64,000 nt of DNA from the NCBI RefSeq assembly GCF_008974265.1, contig NZ_BKZW01000003.1, positions 248,001 to 312,000 on the forward strand, given 5' to 3'. Below are positions 46,224 to 55,082 of this stretch, in pieces; position 1 is the stretch's first letter, and every line of letters starts with the position of its first letter. The position numbers and the translations under genes are program-made. A model generated the notes under the pieces. The model saw only the letters and a list, made by a program, of their open reading frames with translations, made no database searches and was not told where the DNA came from. Origin of the DNA: Dictyobacter vulcani (GTDB lineage: Bacteria > Chloroflexota > Ktedonobacteria > Ktedonobacterales > Ktedonobacteraceae).

Positions 46224-46618
46224 ATGTCAGCACAAGAGATTGATACCCATCATCCATTTGCTTTTCTGGCCCCCATGACTTTCTTGTTTTAACCACCTAT
46301 CGCAAAGATGGCACCCCGGTTCCCACCACCGTCTGGTTCGCGTATGAAGATGGTAGAGTGTATGTCACCACATCCAATAATGCAGGTAAAATGAAACGTA
46401 TACGTGCTACTGGCCGTGTGGCAATGACCCCCTCCGATCGGATAGGCAAGCTACTGGGCGAGCCAGAAGTGGCTGGTGTGGGCCGTGCTGCTGCGACCGA
46501 GGAGCGTGCAGCCGCGCGTACAGCCCTGGAGCACAAATATGGTGAGCAATTTCAGAAGATAGCAGGCGTAGAAACACCTGACCGCGCCTATATCATAATT
46601 GAGCCAGCCGCCAGATAA
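46224..46618 (+). pseudogene. PPOX-class F420-dependent protein, frameshifted at a C run
   Basis: From ATG 46224 (GAGGAG upstream) the frame gives 22 codons and a stop. The next frame continues LVLTTYRKDGTPVPTTVWFA, YEDGRVYVTTSNNAGKMKRI and so on to 46618. Together they form a ~130-residue split-barrel protein typical of the F420-binding PPOX class. Adding one C to the C5 run 46270-46274 would read APHDFLVLTTYRKDG and restore one frame. As written it is broken. Confidence 0.8.
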
Positions 46619-46632
46619 TAAGCAAGACCCTG

Positions 46633-46671
46633 AGAAACACAGTCACATATAGATGATGTGACTGTGTTTCT
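46633..46671. terminator. Hairpin between convergent PPOX and cupin genes
   Basis: AGAAACACAGTCACAT and its exact complement with a 7-base loop form a 16-bp stem; the 3' arm is TTTCTT-rich. It likely terminates the plus-strand gene. Confidence 0.75.
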
Positions 46672-46698
46672 TATAGCCTGAAAGTGTAGTATGTACTT

Positions 46699-47211
46699 TC
46701 ACTGATCTTCATGCATGGCTGCAAAGTTTAGCGTAATCCCAAACTGCTGTGAGAGCTCCTGCCATTTTTGCGCTGCTGCGGGTGGGAGATATCCTGGTTG
46801 AACATGTTCTTGTTGTAATAATTGTCCCATCAGCGTAAAGTAGCGCTCCAGACCGGCTGGCATGATCAGGACCAGAACCCGGGCAGTCTGGCTGTGAATA
46901 ACAAATGAATGTTGCAGGTTGCGTGGTAGCCAGACAAAGCTGCCCGCCGAGGCTGGAATAGGTTGATTGTCAACATAGAACGTGATCGAACCTTCCAGTA
47001 CATAGAATGCTTCATCTTCTCTGGTATGGGTATGTGGCGGTGGCTCCATTCCCTGTTGGATAATTGTCTCGCTTACCGTGAGCTGGCCCGCAGTATCTTC
47101 AGTTGTTGAGAGATAATTAAAGTTAATCGTATTCTGCTCGGTCTGGGCTGGCGTACTATGGATATTGCGAGCATAAGGACGTGTGCCAGACTGTCGGACA
47201 TTTTTTGCCAT
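46699..47211 (-). CDS. Cupin-domain protein
   Basis: 170 residues from the ATG at 47211, with GAGAGGA upstream. The cupin core has PPPHTHTREDEAFYVLEG (motif 1, His/His/Glu ligands) and a second strand pair around PASAGSFVWLPRNLQHSF (motif 2 with His). A C-terminal helical tail follows. Cupins of this kind bind a metal and may be dioxygenases or storage/sensor proteins; no substrate is indicated. The HdeD gene lies 23 bases upstream in the same direction, suggesting co-transcription. Confidence 0.88.
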   Translation of the reverse strand: MAKNVRQSGTRPYARNIHSTPAQTEQNTINFNYLSTTEDTAGQLTVSETIIQQGMEPPPHTHTREDEAFYVLEGSITFYVDNQPIPASAGSFVWLPRNLQHSFVIHSQTARVLVLIMPAGLERYFTLMGQLLQQEHVQPGYLPPAAAQKWQELSQQFGITLNFAAMHEDQ

Positions 47212-47234
47212 CGTTTGTCCTCTCACTAACAGAC

Positions 47235-47846
47235 TTATTCTTGCGCTGCCGACATCATTGGAGGAGGCTCGCTGGTATGTTCACGGCGCATATAAAGGCC
47301 ACGCGCAATCAAGAGTACTCCGATGATGATGCCACTGATACTAATGATAAAGGGCATTATTAACAAGATCACAGCAAAAGAAACGGAGAAAAGTGCACCC
47401 ACGGGTACGATTAATGAGAGCAGAATGAAGCCAATCAGCGCACTGAGTAAACCAACCCCGACATTATCCATGCCTTCCCCGCTTAATCCTTCCACAATCT
47501 GTATCAGGCCATACACAATGGCTAGAATAGCGCCTATGAAGAACGCGATAGGTGGCAGAAGAACCACACTCCATAGCTGAAAAAGCATGATCAGAAGTCC
47601 TGCAATGACGCCGATAGCGGCAACAAACATATCTGGTCCTGGATACTCTTTGCGGCGCACCATATTGAAAAACTGTAGTAGACCAGAGATAAACAGGTAT
47701 GCTCCAAGCAAGCGTACCATTAAGATAGCCACTCTGAAGGGGTTGAGTAAAACCACTATACCGATAAGGATGGCGAGGATGCCCTGCAGCAGTACGACCC
47801 ACCAGATCGTGCTTGAGCGCATAGCATGAACATAGCGTTGCATCAT
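47235..47846 (-). CDS. HdeD-family (DUF308) membrane protein
   Basis: 203 residues from the ATG at 47846 (GAGAGG upstream). Six hydrophobic helices in three DUF308 hairpins: WWVVLLQGILAILIGIVVLL, LLGAYLFISGLLQFFNMV, FVAAIGVIAGLLIMLFQLW and so on. The C-terminus is basic and cytoplasmic. HdeD is linked to acid resistance in enterobacteria; the role in this group is unknown. Confidence 0.87.
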   Translation of the reverse strand: MMQRYVHAMRSSTIWWVVLLQGILAILIGIVVLLNPFRVAILMVRLLGAYLFISGLLQFFNMVRRKEYPGPDMFVAAIGVIAGLLIMLFQLWSVVLLPPIAFFIGAILAIVYGLIQIVEGLSGEGMDNVGVGLLSALIGFILLSLIVPVGALFSVSFAVILLIMPFIISISGIIIGVLLIARGLYMRREHTSEPPPMMSAAQE

Positions 47847-48070
47847 TTTTCCTCTCGAAACTGGCTTGTTTGATGCTAAGAAGACCCTATCTCTCACTGA
47901 GAATATAGCATGCTCTCGGCCTTTAACGTATCCTCCAAATGGTTGAAAAGTATTATGAATAATAAATATTTGCATGAATCGATGGAAATACTACTATAGT
48001 AAATTTTATTGCCAGGGATTGTATACTATATATCAGGAGTTGTATAAAGTAATTTGAGAGGCTACTATTT

Positions 48071-48577
48071 ATGATGTATGCGCAGGATGTGCTGATTGTG
48101 GTGAATAGGTTAACCGCTGCAGGTGTTTCGGTCTGGCTGGATGGTGGTTGGGGGGTAGACGCGTTAGTGGGTAAGCAGACGCGGGAGCACATAGATATGG
48201 ATGTGGTTGTGCTGCTGACGCAAGCGGATCTGGCGCATAGTATCCTGGAACTGGCAGACTATCGCATCACTGAGGATGATTTTCCGACGCGTTTTGTGAT
48301 GCAGGATGCGGCTGGCCATAGTATCGACTTTCATCCCATCTTTAAAGATGAGCAGGGGGATGGCTTTCAGCAACTACAAGATGGAAGTCTGTTCTGTTAT
48401 CCAGCCAGTTGTTTTGCTGGCACCGGGACCATTGAAGACCAGACTGTCGCTTGCATTGCTGCAGAAGCCCAGCTCTTATGCCATCTCGGCTATGAGCCAG
48501 CTGAAAAGGATCAACATGATGTACACCTGCTGGCAGCGCATTTTCAGCTGGAACTTCCGGCTCAATATCAAAAATAA
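48071..48577 (+). CDS. Nucleotidyltransferase resembling aminoglycoside/lincosamide adenylyltransferases
   Basis: 168 residues. The motif VWLDGGWGVDALVGKQTREH then IDMDVVV is the nucleotidyltransferase core seen in ANT(2'')- and Lnu-type enzymes, with Asp residues for Mg-ATP binding. The remaining part has HSIDFHPIF and a helical C-terminus. It could adenylylate an antibiotic or another metabolite; only family membership is supported. It stands alone. Confidence 0.82.
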   Translation: MMYAQDVLIVVNRLTAAGVSVWLDGGWGVDALVGKQTREHIDMDVVVLLTQADLAHSILELADYRITEDDFPTRFVMQDAAGHSIDFHPIFKDEQGDGFQQLQDGSLFCYPASCFAGTGTIEDQTVACIAAEAQLLCHLGYEPAEKDQHDVHLLAAHFQLELPAQYQK

Positions 48578-48614
48578 AGAGTTTACGCCTTAACGTTGCA
48601 TATCCCCTGCTGGT

Positions 48615-49490
48615 TTATTGGACGATTCTGGGATAAAGCATGGCTCCTATGGTGACGAGCACGATGGTGACGATGAGCAGAATCCCAAAGTCGCGACTGA
48701 CATTAACGATATTAAATGGCGTACTGGCCAGCATTAAAGAGCGTAGACCATCTACGACGTAAGTGAGCGGATTGATGTGTGCAATGGCTTGTAGCCAGGA
48801 TGGCATGATACTGATGGGATAGATGGCATTGCTGGCAAAGAACATTGGCATGGTGAGTACCTGTCCGATTCCCATGACGCGGTCGCGGGTTTTGAGCAGG
48901 CAGGCGATGATCAAGGAGAAGGTTGAGAAACAGCCTGCACCCATCACCACAAACACCAGTACGCCGAGCAAGGCCAGTGGATTGAAGTTCATTTTGACGC
49001 CAAGGATCAGCGCCAACAGATAAATCACCAGCGCTTGCGGTAAGGCGCGGATGCCAGAAGAGAGCGCCTTGCCCAGGACTAGCGAGCCACGCGGTGTAGG
49101 ACTGGCCAGAAACTTATGGATGACGCCCAGGTCGCGTTCCCAGATAATGGCGATGCCGGCGAAGATAGCGATAAAGAGCACGCTCTGGGCCAGGATTCCC
49201 GGTGCCATAAATTCTAGATAGCTCACATTGGCACTGCCAGTTGGTATGGCCCGAATGCGGGTGAATACTTCGCCAAAAACGAGGATCCACAGGGCAGGTT
49301 GGACGGCGCGCATTACCAGATCCGTTGCATCATGGCGGATCTTGCGCACTTCCCACTCAGCAATGACCAGCGTTTTGCGCACAAAATTTGTCAGTACCGC
49401 GAGGGGTGATTGTGCTTTTTGTGGCGAAGGGGATAGTGTATTGACCCTAGCCAAGTCTTCGTGCTGTACGTCGTGCTCGTGAAGCGTCAC
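48615..49490 (-). CDS. ABC-2 type export permease (DrrB-like)
   Basis: 291 residues from the GTG at 49490, which has AGGAGG and overlaps the ATPase gene by 44 bases. About six helices of the ABC-2 type, with the family segments IWERDLGVIHKFLASPTPRGSLVLGK and NPLTYVVDGLRSLML. With the ATPase it forms a DrrAB-type exporter, usually for drugs or lipids. A MarR gene starts the operon. Confidence 0.92.
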   Translation of the reverse strand: MTLHEHDVQHEDLARVNTLSPSPQKAQSPLAVLTNFVRKTLVIAEWEVRKIRHDATDLVMRAVQPALWILVFGEVFTRIRAIPTGSANVSYLEFMAPGILAQSVLFIAIFAGIAIIWERDLGVIHKFLASPTPRGSLVLGKALSSGIRALPQALVIYLLALILGVKMNFNPLALLGVLVFVVMGAGCFSTFSLIIACLLKTRDRVMGIGQVLTMPMFFASNAIYPISIMPSWLQAIAHINPLTYVVDGLRSLMLASTPFNIVNVSRDFGILLIVTIVLVTIGAMLYPRIVQ

Positions 49491-50247
49491 GGTAACTTCC
49501 TCCTGACTCCAGGGCATCGCCCGCGAAATGGACAAACACATCATTCAAGGTAACCTGTTCACCACCTACAACTGCCTTCAATTCAGCCGGTGTCCCAATG
49601 GCTGCAATCTTCCCACGATGCATGATGCCAATTCTGGTACACAGACTATCCGCCTCTTCCATTGAGTGGGTGGTTAAGAAAATAGTCATATTTGATTCTG
49701 CGCGTAGTTGCATTAAATGTTCCCAGATGGCCTGCCGTGCAATTGGATCAAGCCCCACCGTTGGCTCATCCAGGAAGAGTACATGGGGCTGATGGAGCAA
49801 GGCCTGGGCCACCTCCAGACGGCGAATCATCCCACCAGAATAGTGGCGTACGAGCTGGGATCCCGCATCCGTCAGGCCAACAAAGGAGAGGACTTCTTTG
49901 ACCCGTGCATCGCGACCGGCGCGCGGTAGATCATACAATTTGGCAAAGATCAGTAAATTTTCATAACCGGTCAGGTTGCCATCAGCCGAAAGCGCCTGAG
50001 GAACATAACCAAGACTATGGCGGACCGCTGTCGTCTGATGAATAATATCAAAGCCATCCACACTGGCCTGTCCCGATGTTGGATTGAGCAGTGTGGTGAG
50101 CATTTTGATGGTCGTACTTTTGCCGGCACCATTCGGACCCAGCAGACCAAACACCTCGCCTCTGGCTACCTCAAAACTTATATCGTTGACGGCCGCATAG
50201 TCACCAAACTTTTTTACCAGATGAGATACCTCAATGATGGCTGTCAT
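49447..50247 (-). CDS. ABC exporter ATP-binding protein (DrrA-like)
   Basis: 266 residues. Walker A GPNGAGKST, signature YSGGMIRRLEVAQAL, Walker B VLFLDEPTVGLDP, and the H-loop TTHSMEEAD. The C-terminal part (about 215-266) is typical of DrrA-type ATPases. Its start overlaps the MarR stop by 17 bases, and it precedes the permease. Confidence 0.94.
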   Translation of the reverse strand: MTAIIEVSHLVKKFGDYAAVNDISFEVARGEVFGLLGPNGAGKSTTIKMLTTLLNPTSGQASVDGFDIIHQTTAVRHSLGYVPQALSADGNLTGYENLLIFAKLYDLPRAGRDARVKEVLSFVGLTDAGSQLVRHYSGGMIRRLEVAQALLHQPHVLFLDEPTVGLDPIARQAIWEHLMQLRAESNMTIFLTTHSMEEADSLCTRIGIMHRGKIAAIGTPAELKAVVGGEQVTLNDVFVHFAGDALESGGSYRDASRARRTARRLG

Positions 50248-50674
50248 GCTTTTTTATTTCTCCCAATCCTTGTACCTCGGCTGCATCCAGTAAACGCTCG
50301 ACCAGTCGCTGTAACTCCTGTTGTTCAGACTCATCGAGTACCTCTAATAAATGGGTCAATGCTTCACGCCGTTGCTGGCGTACCGCATCAATCTGCTGGC
50401 GTCCTTGCTCTGTTAAGGACACATGCACGACCCGTTCATCTTGCTCCTGCCGCTTGCGAGTAATCAAGCCAGCTTTCTCCAGTCGCTGACAGGCAACGGT
50501 GGCTGAACCGGTGGTAATGCCCAGAGCCTGGGCCAGCGTACTGATACTCTGGGGTGCTGAACAACGCAGATGGCGTAGCAACCAGTATTGTTGCTGGGTC
50601 ATATCTGTATGCCGCGAAGGACGTAACAGTCGCGTCAATAAAAGGAGATCCTCAGTTAAATGCTCACTCGCCAT
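50231..50674 (-). CDS. MarR-family transcriptional regulator
   Basis: 147 residues from the ATG at 50674, which has AAAGGA at six bases; an upstream TTG is less likely. The winged helix includes QQYWLLRHLRCSAPQSISTL, AQALGITTGSATVACQRLEK and the wing RKRQEQDERVVHVSLTEQGR. It heads the MarR-DrrA-DrrB operon and probably represses it until a substrate binds. Confidence 0.92.
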   Translation of the reverse strand: MASEHLTEDLLLLTRLLRPSRHTDMTQQQYWLLRHLRCSAPQSISTLAQALGITTGSATVACQRLEKAGLITRKRQEQDERVVHVSLTEQGRQQIDAVRQQRREALTHLLEVLDESEQQELQRLVERLLDAAEVQGLGEIKKHDSHH

Positions 50675-50759
50675 ATGCAGTCCTTTGATGGTCAATTGTT
50701 TTGATACTCAAAGTAATTATACAGATAAATATATCGAATATCAAGGCTGTACATGTTGT

Positions 50760-50799
50760 TTGAGTATAGTCGAGTGTCTGGACACTCGACTATACTCAA
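50760..50799. terminator. Perfect 19-bp hairpin between MarR and zinc-ribbon genes
   Basis: TTGAGTATAGTCGAGTGTC and its exact complement are separated by TG. It lies 3' of the zinc-ribbon gene (-) and 5' of the MarR gene. No T run follows, so it may be a palindromic repeat and not a terminator. Confidence 0.5.
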
Positions 50800-50829
50800 T
50801 GTTTGGTCATGAGGAATGTATTTGTGAAG

Positions 50830-52137
50830 TTATTTAACCTGGAAAGTGGTGGTGACTGGTTGGGTGGTCGCGAGCAGATCATTAGGTAAGAGTTCAAAGG
50901 TAAAATCGGTGCTATCCGCTGGCATGATGAAGACGCATTCGCCGCGTGAGTTCATCTGTCCTGCAGCAATGCTGGAGTTCAAGGTGTTGGAACTGGGTTT
51001 ATTGGTTGTGCTGCCTGCTTGCAACCGCATCGTATCGCTTGGAAACGGATAGATTTCTTTTTGTGACGTATTGTCAATTTTTAGTTTGACAACCACAAAC
51101 ACACTATCCTTATCAGCCTGTTTGGCATCATAGCTGGTCTGTTTGGTGGCATTGGTAATTGTCCAATTGGCTCCTGCATACTGGATAAGCTTGTTCGGTG
51201 CTGAGGTAATGGGCTGATATTTTGAGAGATCTGCATCAGCTTTCAGCGGTATCTCGATCTGTGACTCGGTACTGGTGCCGATGGTCAGGGTGAGTTGATC
51301 GGGTTTGACCGTTGTCGGGACCGCGAAATCTACCCAGTTTGTACGCTTAATTGAGGCATCAGGACCCGAAGATACTTTGCTGGCTTCTGGATGAACGCTG
51401 GTGTTGTCGGGTAACGTCAGGAGCATGGAATCCGTATATGAATAATAGGAAGCGGTACTCGAAGTGTTTTCCTCACTGAGATCGATGCGTAGTATTCCGG
51501 ATTTATTATTATTATCCTCAGGAAAACTGGTAGCTTGCTGGACATCTTTAATGCTCATATTGACGCTGGCATAGGTAACGGGTTTGGTATTCAGAGTGGT
51601 TACCACTGGCTTTGGTGCTGAGGCAGTTGTATCCGTATTGCTGGAGCCAGTGCTGGTACTGGTGTTGTTGGCTTGATCGGTTGTACTGTGCATTGCACCT
51701 GCCAACCAATTATATGCGAAGTAGCCACCACCGCCACAAAGGGCCAGGATCACCAGGATCGTCACCAACAAACCACAGCCTACCTGTCCTAAGACGCGCC
51801 GTGATGAATCCTTGACTGGCGGAGCTGCTGCATAGCCAGGTACCTGTGCCTGTGCCTGTGCCTGTGCCTGATACATGGGGGTATCCGGACGATATTCCTG
51901 TTGTGGTTGGTAGCCGGGATAACTGGTGCCACTGTCCACATTTCTGGGTGGTGGTGGTGGTGTTCTTCCCTCAAAATTAGCTCCACTTTGTAATGATGTG
52001 GGCTGGGCATCGACAGAGTATTCGGTTGGCCTGCTGGTGCCACCTTCAGTACTTTTCCCACAATTGGAACAAAATCTATTACCTGGAGTAATTGGAGTGC
52101 CACAATACTGGCATGTAACCTGGTTGTATTCGGGCAT
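50830..52137 (-). CDS. Zinc-ribbon membrane protein with DUF4352-like outer domain
   Basis: 435 residues; AAGGAG precedes the ATG. The N-terminus has a zinc ribbon (CQYCGTPITPGNRFCSNCG). A Pro/Gln-rich stretch with repeated QA units follows, then one membrane helix (VGCGLLVTILVILALCGGGG, about 125-145). The outer part (about 170-435) has Ig-like beta strands and two NTS-K-type motifs, similar to DUF4352 domains. The role is unknown; a sensor or envelope protein is likely. Confidence 0.75.
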   Translation of the reverse strand: MPEYNQVTCQYCGTPITPGNRFCSNCGKSTEGGTSRPTEYSVDAQPTSLQSGANFEGRTPPPPPRNVDSGTSYPGYQPQQEYRPDTPMYQAQAQAQAQVPGYAAAPPVKDSSRRVLGQVGCGLLVTILVILALCGGGGYFAYNWLAGAMHSTTDQANNTSTSTGSSNTDTTASAPKPVVTTLNTKPVTYASVNMSIKDVQQATSFPEDNNNKSGILRIDLSEENTSSTASYYSYTDSMLLTLPDNTSVHPEASKVSSGPDASIKRTNWVDFAVPTTVKPDQLTLTIGTSTESQIEIPLKADADLSKYQPITSAPNKLIQYAGANWTITNATKQTSYDAKQADKDSVFVVVKLKIDNTSQKEIYPFPSDTMRLQAGSTTNKPSSNTLNSSIAAGQMNSRGECVFIMPADSTDFTFELLPNDLLATTQPVTTTFQVK

Positions 52138-52525
52138 GGTATCTCCTTGAGCTGGATAAAATCAGAGAAAATTACATGGCTATGATCATGGATGTTTTCA
52201 TGTATACCATCATACCTGATGAACGGGCAGAGCCGCGAATTCTGTGGCATCAGAATTAGGATTTTTTGAGCTGCTTCATTCTTTATTTGACGGGCAGAAG
52301 CACAGGGAGAGGAATTTTTTGTGTGAGGAGAAAAAGGGATATGAAGGTTGTTGCTAGTGATGTTTGTCGCATGCTGTATCAGAATGCACCATACCCCGGT
52401 GGGGATGGTCAGGAAAGTGGCTATCTCCTCGCTGGTGATGCGTAGTGGATGGCTGGATGCATGTGCATGCCAGGTCATCTCACTATGCATCAATAGCGAT
52501 CACGAAAAGTTGTATGCTGCGTGGG
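52138..52525. other. Gene-free stretch
   Basis: A long open frame on the minus strand crosses this region but has no ribosome site and runs into the zinc-ribbon gene. No supported gene, repeat or hairpin is recognised. Confidence 0.4.
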
Positions 52526-53191
52526 CTAGTGTGCCAGGAGCTGTTTCATCATTGTCGTCACCAGTTCGATCTCTTCGTCGTTAATGGTGTGTGCCATATT
52601 TGGATAGATGCGCTCGGTGACCTTTGCTCCCATCCCTTGAAGAATCCTGGCCGAGACATCGACACGCTCTTTAGGAATATGGGGATCGCGATCACTGCAG
52701 CCGAGCAACACAGGCGTCTCGGCCAGTGAGCCAGGGTAGTTACGGTCAGTATCATTAGGACCAATCAGGCCGCCGCTGAGACCTGCGATACCACCATAGC
52801 GCTGTGCATTGCGGGCCGCAAACTCCAGTGAAAGACAGGCTCCCTGTGAGAAACCCAGCAGGATGGTACGCTCAGCTGGAATGCCTGCTTCTGCCAGACT
52901 ATCCAGTAACTGGCTGATGACCGAGAGCGCTGAAGAAAGTCCAGGCTCATTTCTGGCCAGGGGAGCCAGAAAACTATTTGGATACCATGTGCTGTTAGCT
53001 GCCTGGGGTGCTAAATAAACAAAACCAGTCTGCGGCAACTCTGCTGACAAACCCAGAATATCCTGTGCTGAGGCTCCACGGCCATGCATCATAATCATTG
53101 CCGCGCGTGCCTGTTCCAGTTGCTCCCCTGCCATCAAAACAGGCTGGCCACGGTGGGGACCGGTAATCTTATTGATTGGATTACTCATCAT
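52526..53191 (-). CDS. Phospholipase/carboxylesterase (alpha/beta hydrolase)
   Basis: 221 residues; GGAG lies just upstream of two adjacent ATGs. The catalytic triad is visible: Ser in LGFSQGACLSLEF, Asp in GCSDRDPHIPKERV and His in MAHTINDEEIE. The oxyanion segment is AMIMMHGRGASAQD. This is the abhydrolase_2 group, which cleaves short acyl esters or lysophospholipids. No signal peptide is seen, so it is cytoplasmic. Confidence 0.9.
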   Translation of the reverse strand: MMSNPINKITGPHRGQPVLMAGEQLEQARAAMIMMHGRGASAQDILGLSAELPQTGFVYLAPQAANSTWYPNSFLAPLARNEPGLSSALSVISQLLDSLAEAGIPAERTILLGFSQGACLSLEFAARNAQRYGGIAGLSGGLIGPNDTDRNYPGSLAETPVLLGCSDRDPHIPKERVDVSARILQGMGAKVTERIYPNMAHTINDEEIELVTTMMKQLLAH

Positions 53192-53357
53192 CTATCTCCA
53201 TCAAGTCTTACGTCTTGTTTTTCTCTCATGGATGCATCTTCTTTACAAAAAAGTTTAATCCTTATGAGACAGTATACAATGAGCGTGCATTAGTATTCGC
53301 TTTTCTGTGGAGAGTATAACCGTTGTGATATAAAAAGTCATGCCCTGAATAGATTAG

Positions 53358-53471
53358 TACCTGCTCGGTCGCCTCTGTGATGCTGGCACGATTGTTCTCG
53401 ACATTGCCTCTCTTACCAATCTTCATTATGGCTTGCGTATTCCCTCAGGTATGATTCTGCGTAGTAATTAA
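53358..53471 (+). pseudogene. Possible C-terminal gene remnant (37 codons)
   Basis: After an in-frame TAG the plus strand reads YLLGRLCDAGTIVLDIASLT then NLHYGLRIPSGMILRSN and a TAA. The sequence looks like coding DNA, but it has no start and no N-terminal part. The family is not recognised. It may be a decayed gene end. Confidence 0.3.
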
Positions 53472-53566
53472 TAGCAAGCAGACAATCAGGGTGCTCAGAG
53501 CTATTTCATGTTCAGGTAGAAGTCGCGTGGGAACCATAATCAAGCCATCAAATCACATTCTTTCAT

Positions 53567-53646
53567 GTGTGGAGTGTGCCAGTCGTACGGCCGTGGCCGT
53601 ACGACTGGCACACTCCACACATCCCAACCTGGCGCCGTAGGCGCCA
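53567..53646. repeat. Two-hairpin repeat family, copy D
   Basis: A 54-base perfect palindrome (26-bp arms, GT centre, 53567-53620) is followed by ATCCCAACC and the small hairpin GGCGCC-GTA-GGCGCC. Read on the other strand, this is the same order as copies A and B. The rest of 53192-54120 carries no supported gene apart from the remnant at 53358. Confidence 0.75.
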
Positions 53647-53958
53647 AAGAAGAAATTGAAATAGTCCTATCTGGTACTTTTATTGTAGTTGACATAGTTT
53701 ATCAAGATTGTTATTATTAACTGTAGAAATTTACCATTCTACTGGTGTGAGCAGCGTTTAAGCTTGCATTTTTTCTAGTATGTAGAGATTTTTTACACAG
53801 CAAAAAACCTGTTGAGTGGGGTTGTACGTTGCAAGTGGATGCTCCTTGAGCAGAAATAGAAGAAGAGGTTGGAGTAGATAGTGAGTCCGCTCGCTGTTCC
53901 TGTACTATAGGGATACTATAATTCTCCTTACCCGGTATCATTCCTTTTTTTATTATTG

Positions 53959-54090
53959 CCAGATAGCAATACTCATGGCGAGAGCTTTGCTATCTGGCGA
54001 AGTGGGAAGTACGCGATGCTTCTTTCATCCATCGGCTAATGTCAACCGCATGCAGCAGGTTATAATACGGGGTTGTCCAACCAGCTAACC
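53959..54090 (+). promoter_or_regulatory. Structured leader of metQ, unassigned
   Basis: CCAGATAGCAA with its complement forms a stem, and ACGGGGTT...AACCCCGT (about 54066-54094) forms another just before the coding start. It could be a leader control element for methionine import. It does not match the SAM-I consensus. Confidence 0.35.
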
Positions 54091-54120
54091 CCGTTTGATG
54101 TAGAAGGGAAAACCTGTCTG

Positions 54121-54958
54121 ATGCGTTCGTTGAAACTTAATCTGGTCATTCTGTGTGCCTTGTTGGCGACCGTTTTTGCGGCCTGTGGTGGCAGTTCCAG
54201 CCAGAGTGGAAGTACTGCCACGGGCAATGGTCCAATTACGATTAAAGTAGGCGCCAGTCCTACTCCTCATGCTGAGATTCTGCGTTATATTAAGGATCAC
54301 CTGGCCGCTAAGGCCGGTCTGGATCTGCAGGTTGTCGAGTTTACCGACTATATTCAGCCGAATATGGCGCTGCAGGATGGACAGATTGATGCTAATTTCT
54401 TCCAGCACGTAACCATATATGCAAGATTTCAACCAGCAACATGGGACGAATCTGGTGGCGGTCGCTAAAGTACATATCGAGCCGCTTGGTATTTATTCTC
54501 ATAAAGTAAAATCTTTGCAAGCAGTGCCAGCCGGTGCGGTTGTGGCGATTCCAAATGACGCTACCAATGGCGGCCGTGCTTTACATCTCCTGGCTGATCA
54601 GGGGCTGATCAAACTTAAAGCTGGTGCTGGCAATAGTGCGACCAAGCAGGATATTGTGGCTAATCCCAAAAATCTCCAGCTCAAAGAATTAGAGGCGGCC
54701 CAACTCCCTCGTTCACTGGATGATACTACCCTCTCAGTTATCAATGGTAACTATGCGCTCACAACTGGCCTGGTGCCCGCTAAAGATGCATTGGCCTTAG
54801 AAAAAGGCCAGGGCAATCCCTACGCAAACGTCCTGGCAGTAGCGAAAGGTCATGAGAAAGATGCTGGCGTGACCAGACTGGCCAGATTGCTGAATTCACC
54901 CGAGGTTAAAAAGTTTATTGAGGATAAATACAAAGGCGCGGTTATTCCCGCTTTCTAA
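54121..54958 (+). pseudogene. metQ: Methionine-binding lipoprotein MetQ, single frameshift
   Basis: Frame one starts at ATG 54121 and gives a signal peptide with lipobox FAAC (Cys22). The MetQ segment IKVGASPTPHAEILRYIKD and DGQIDANFFQHV follow. Frame two, from 54419, continues DFNQQHGTNLVAVAKVHIEP to KFIEDKYKGAVIPAF. The shift is one extra base at AA 54411-54412; GTACC in place of GTAACC would read HVPYMQDFNQQHG, the normal MetQ sequence. The gene is otherwise complete, and metN and metI follow in order. Confidence 0.88.
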
Positions 54959-55082
54959 GCTACCGGTGCTCTTCTGCTACCTGAGGTAGTGGATAGAAGC
55001 TGATGTGTGTGGCCTCCATTGTTCTTCATCTGCGGTGAAAATAATGGAGGCTTTGGCCTGTAGCTACCAGGGGAGATTGGTG

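Noticed and set aside
51789..52493. 234-codon minus-strand frame upstream of the zinc-ribbon gene
   Set aside because: No ribosome site; the second half overlaps the better supported zinc-ribbon gene and is rich in His/Arg as expected for a frame shadow.
53717..53941. 74-codon minus-strand frame with a Ser/Thr/Cys-rich core that resembles a lantipeptide precursor
   Set aside because: The ribosome site touches the ATG with no spacing, and no modification, protease or export genes are nearby. Composition alone is not enough.
53959..54120. Possible SAM riboswitch before metQNI
   Set aside because: Stems are present, but the conserved SAM-I core sequences are not.
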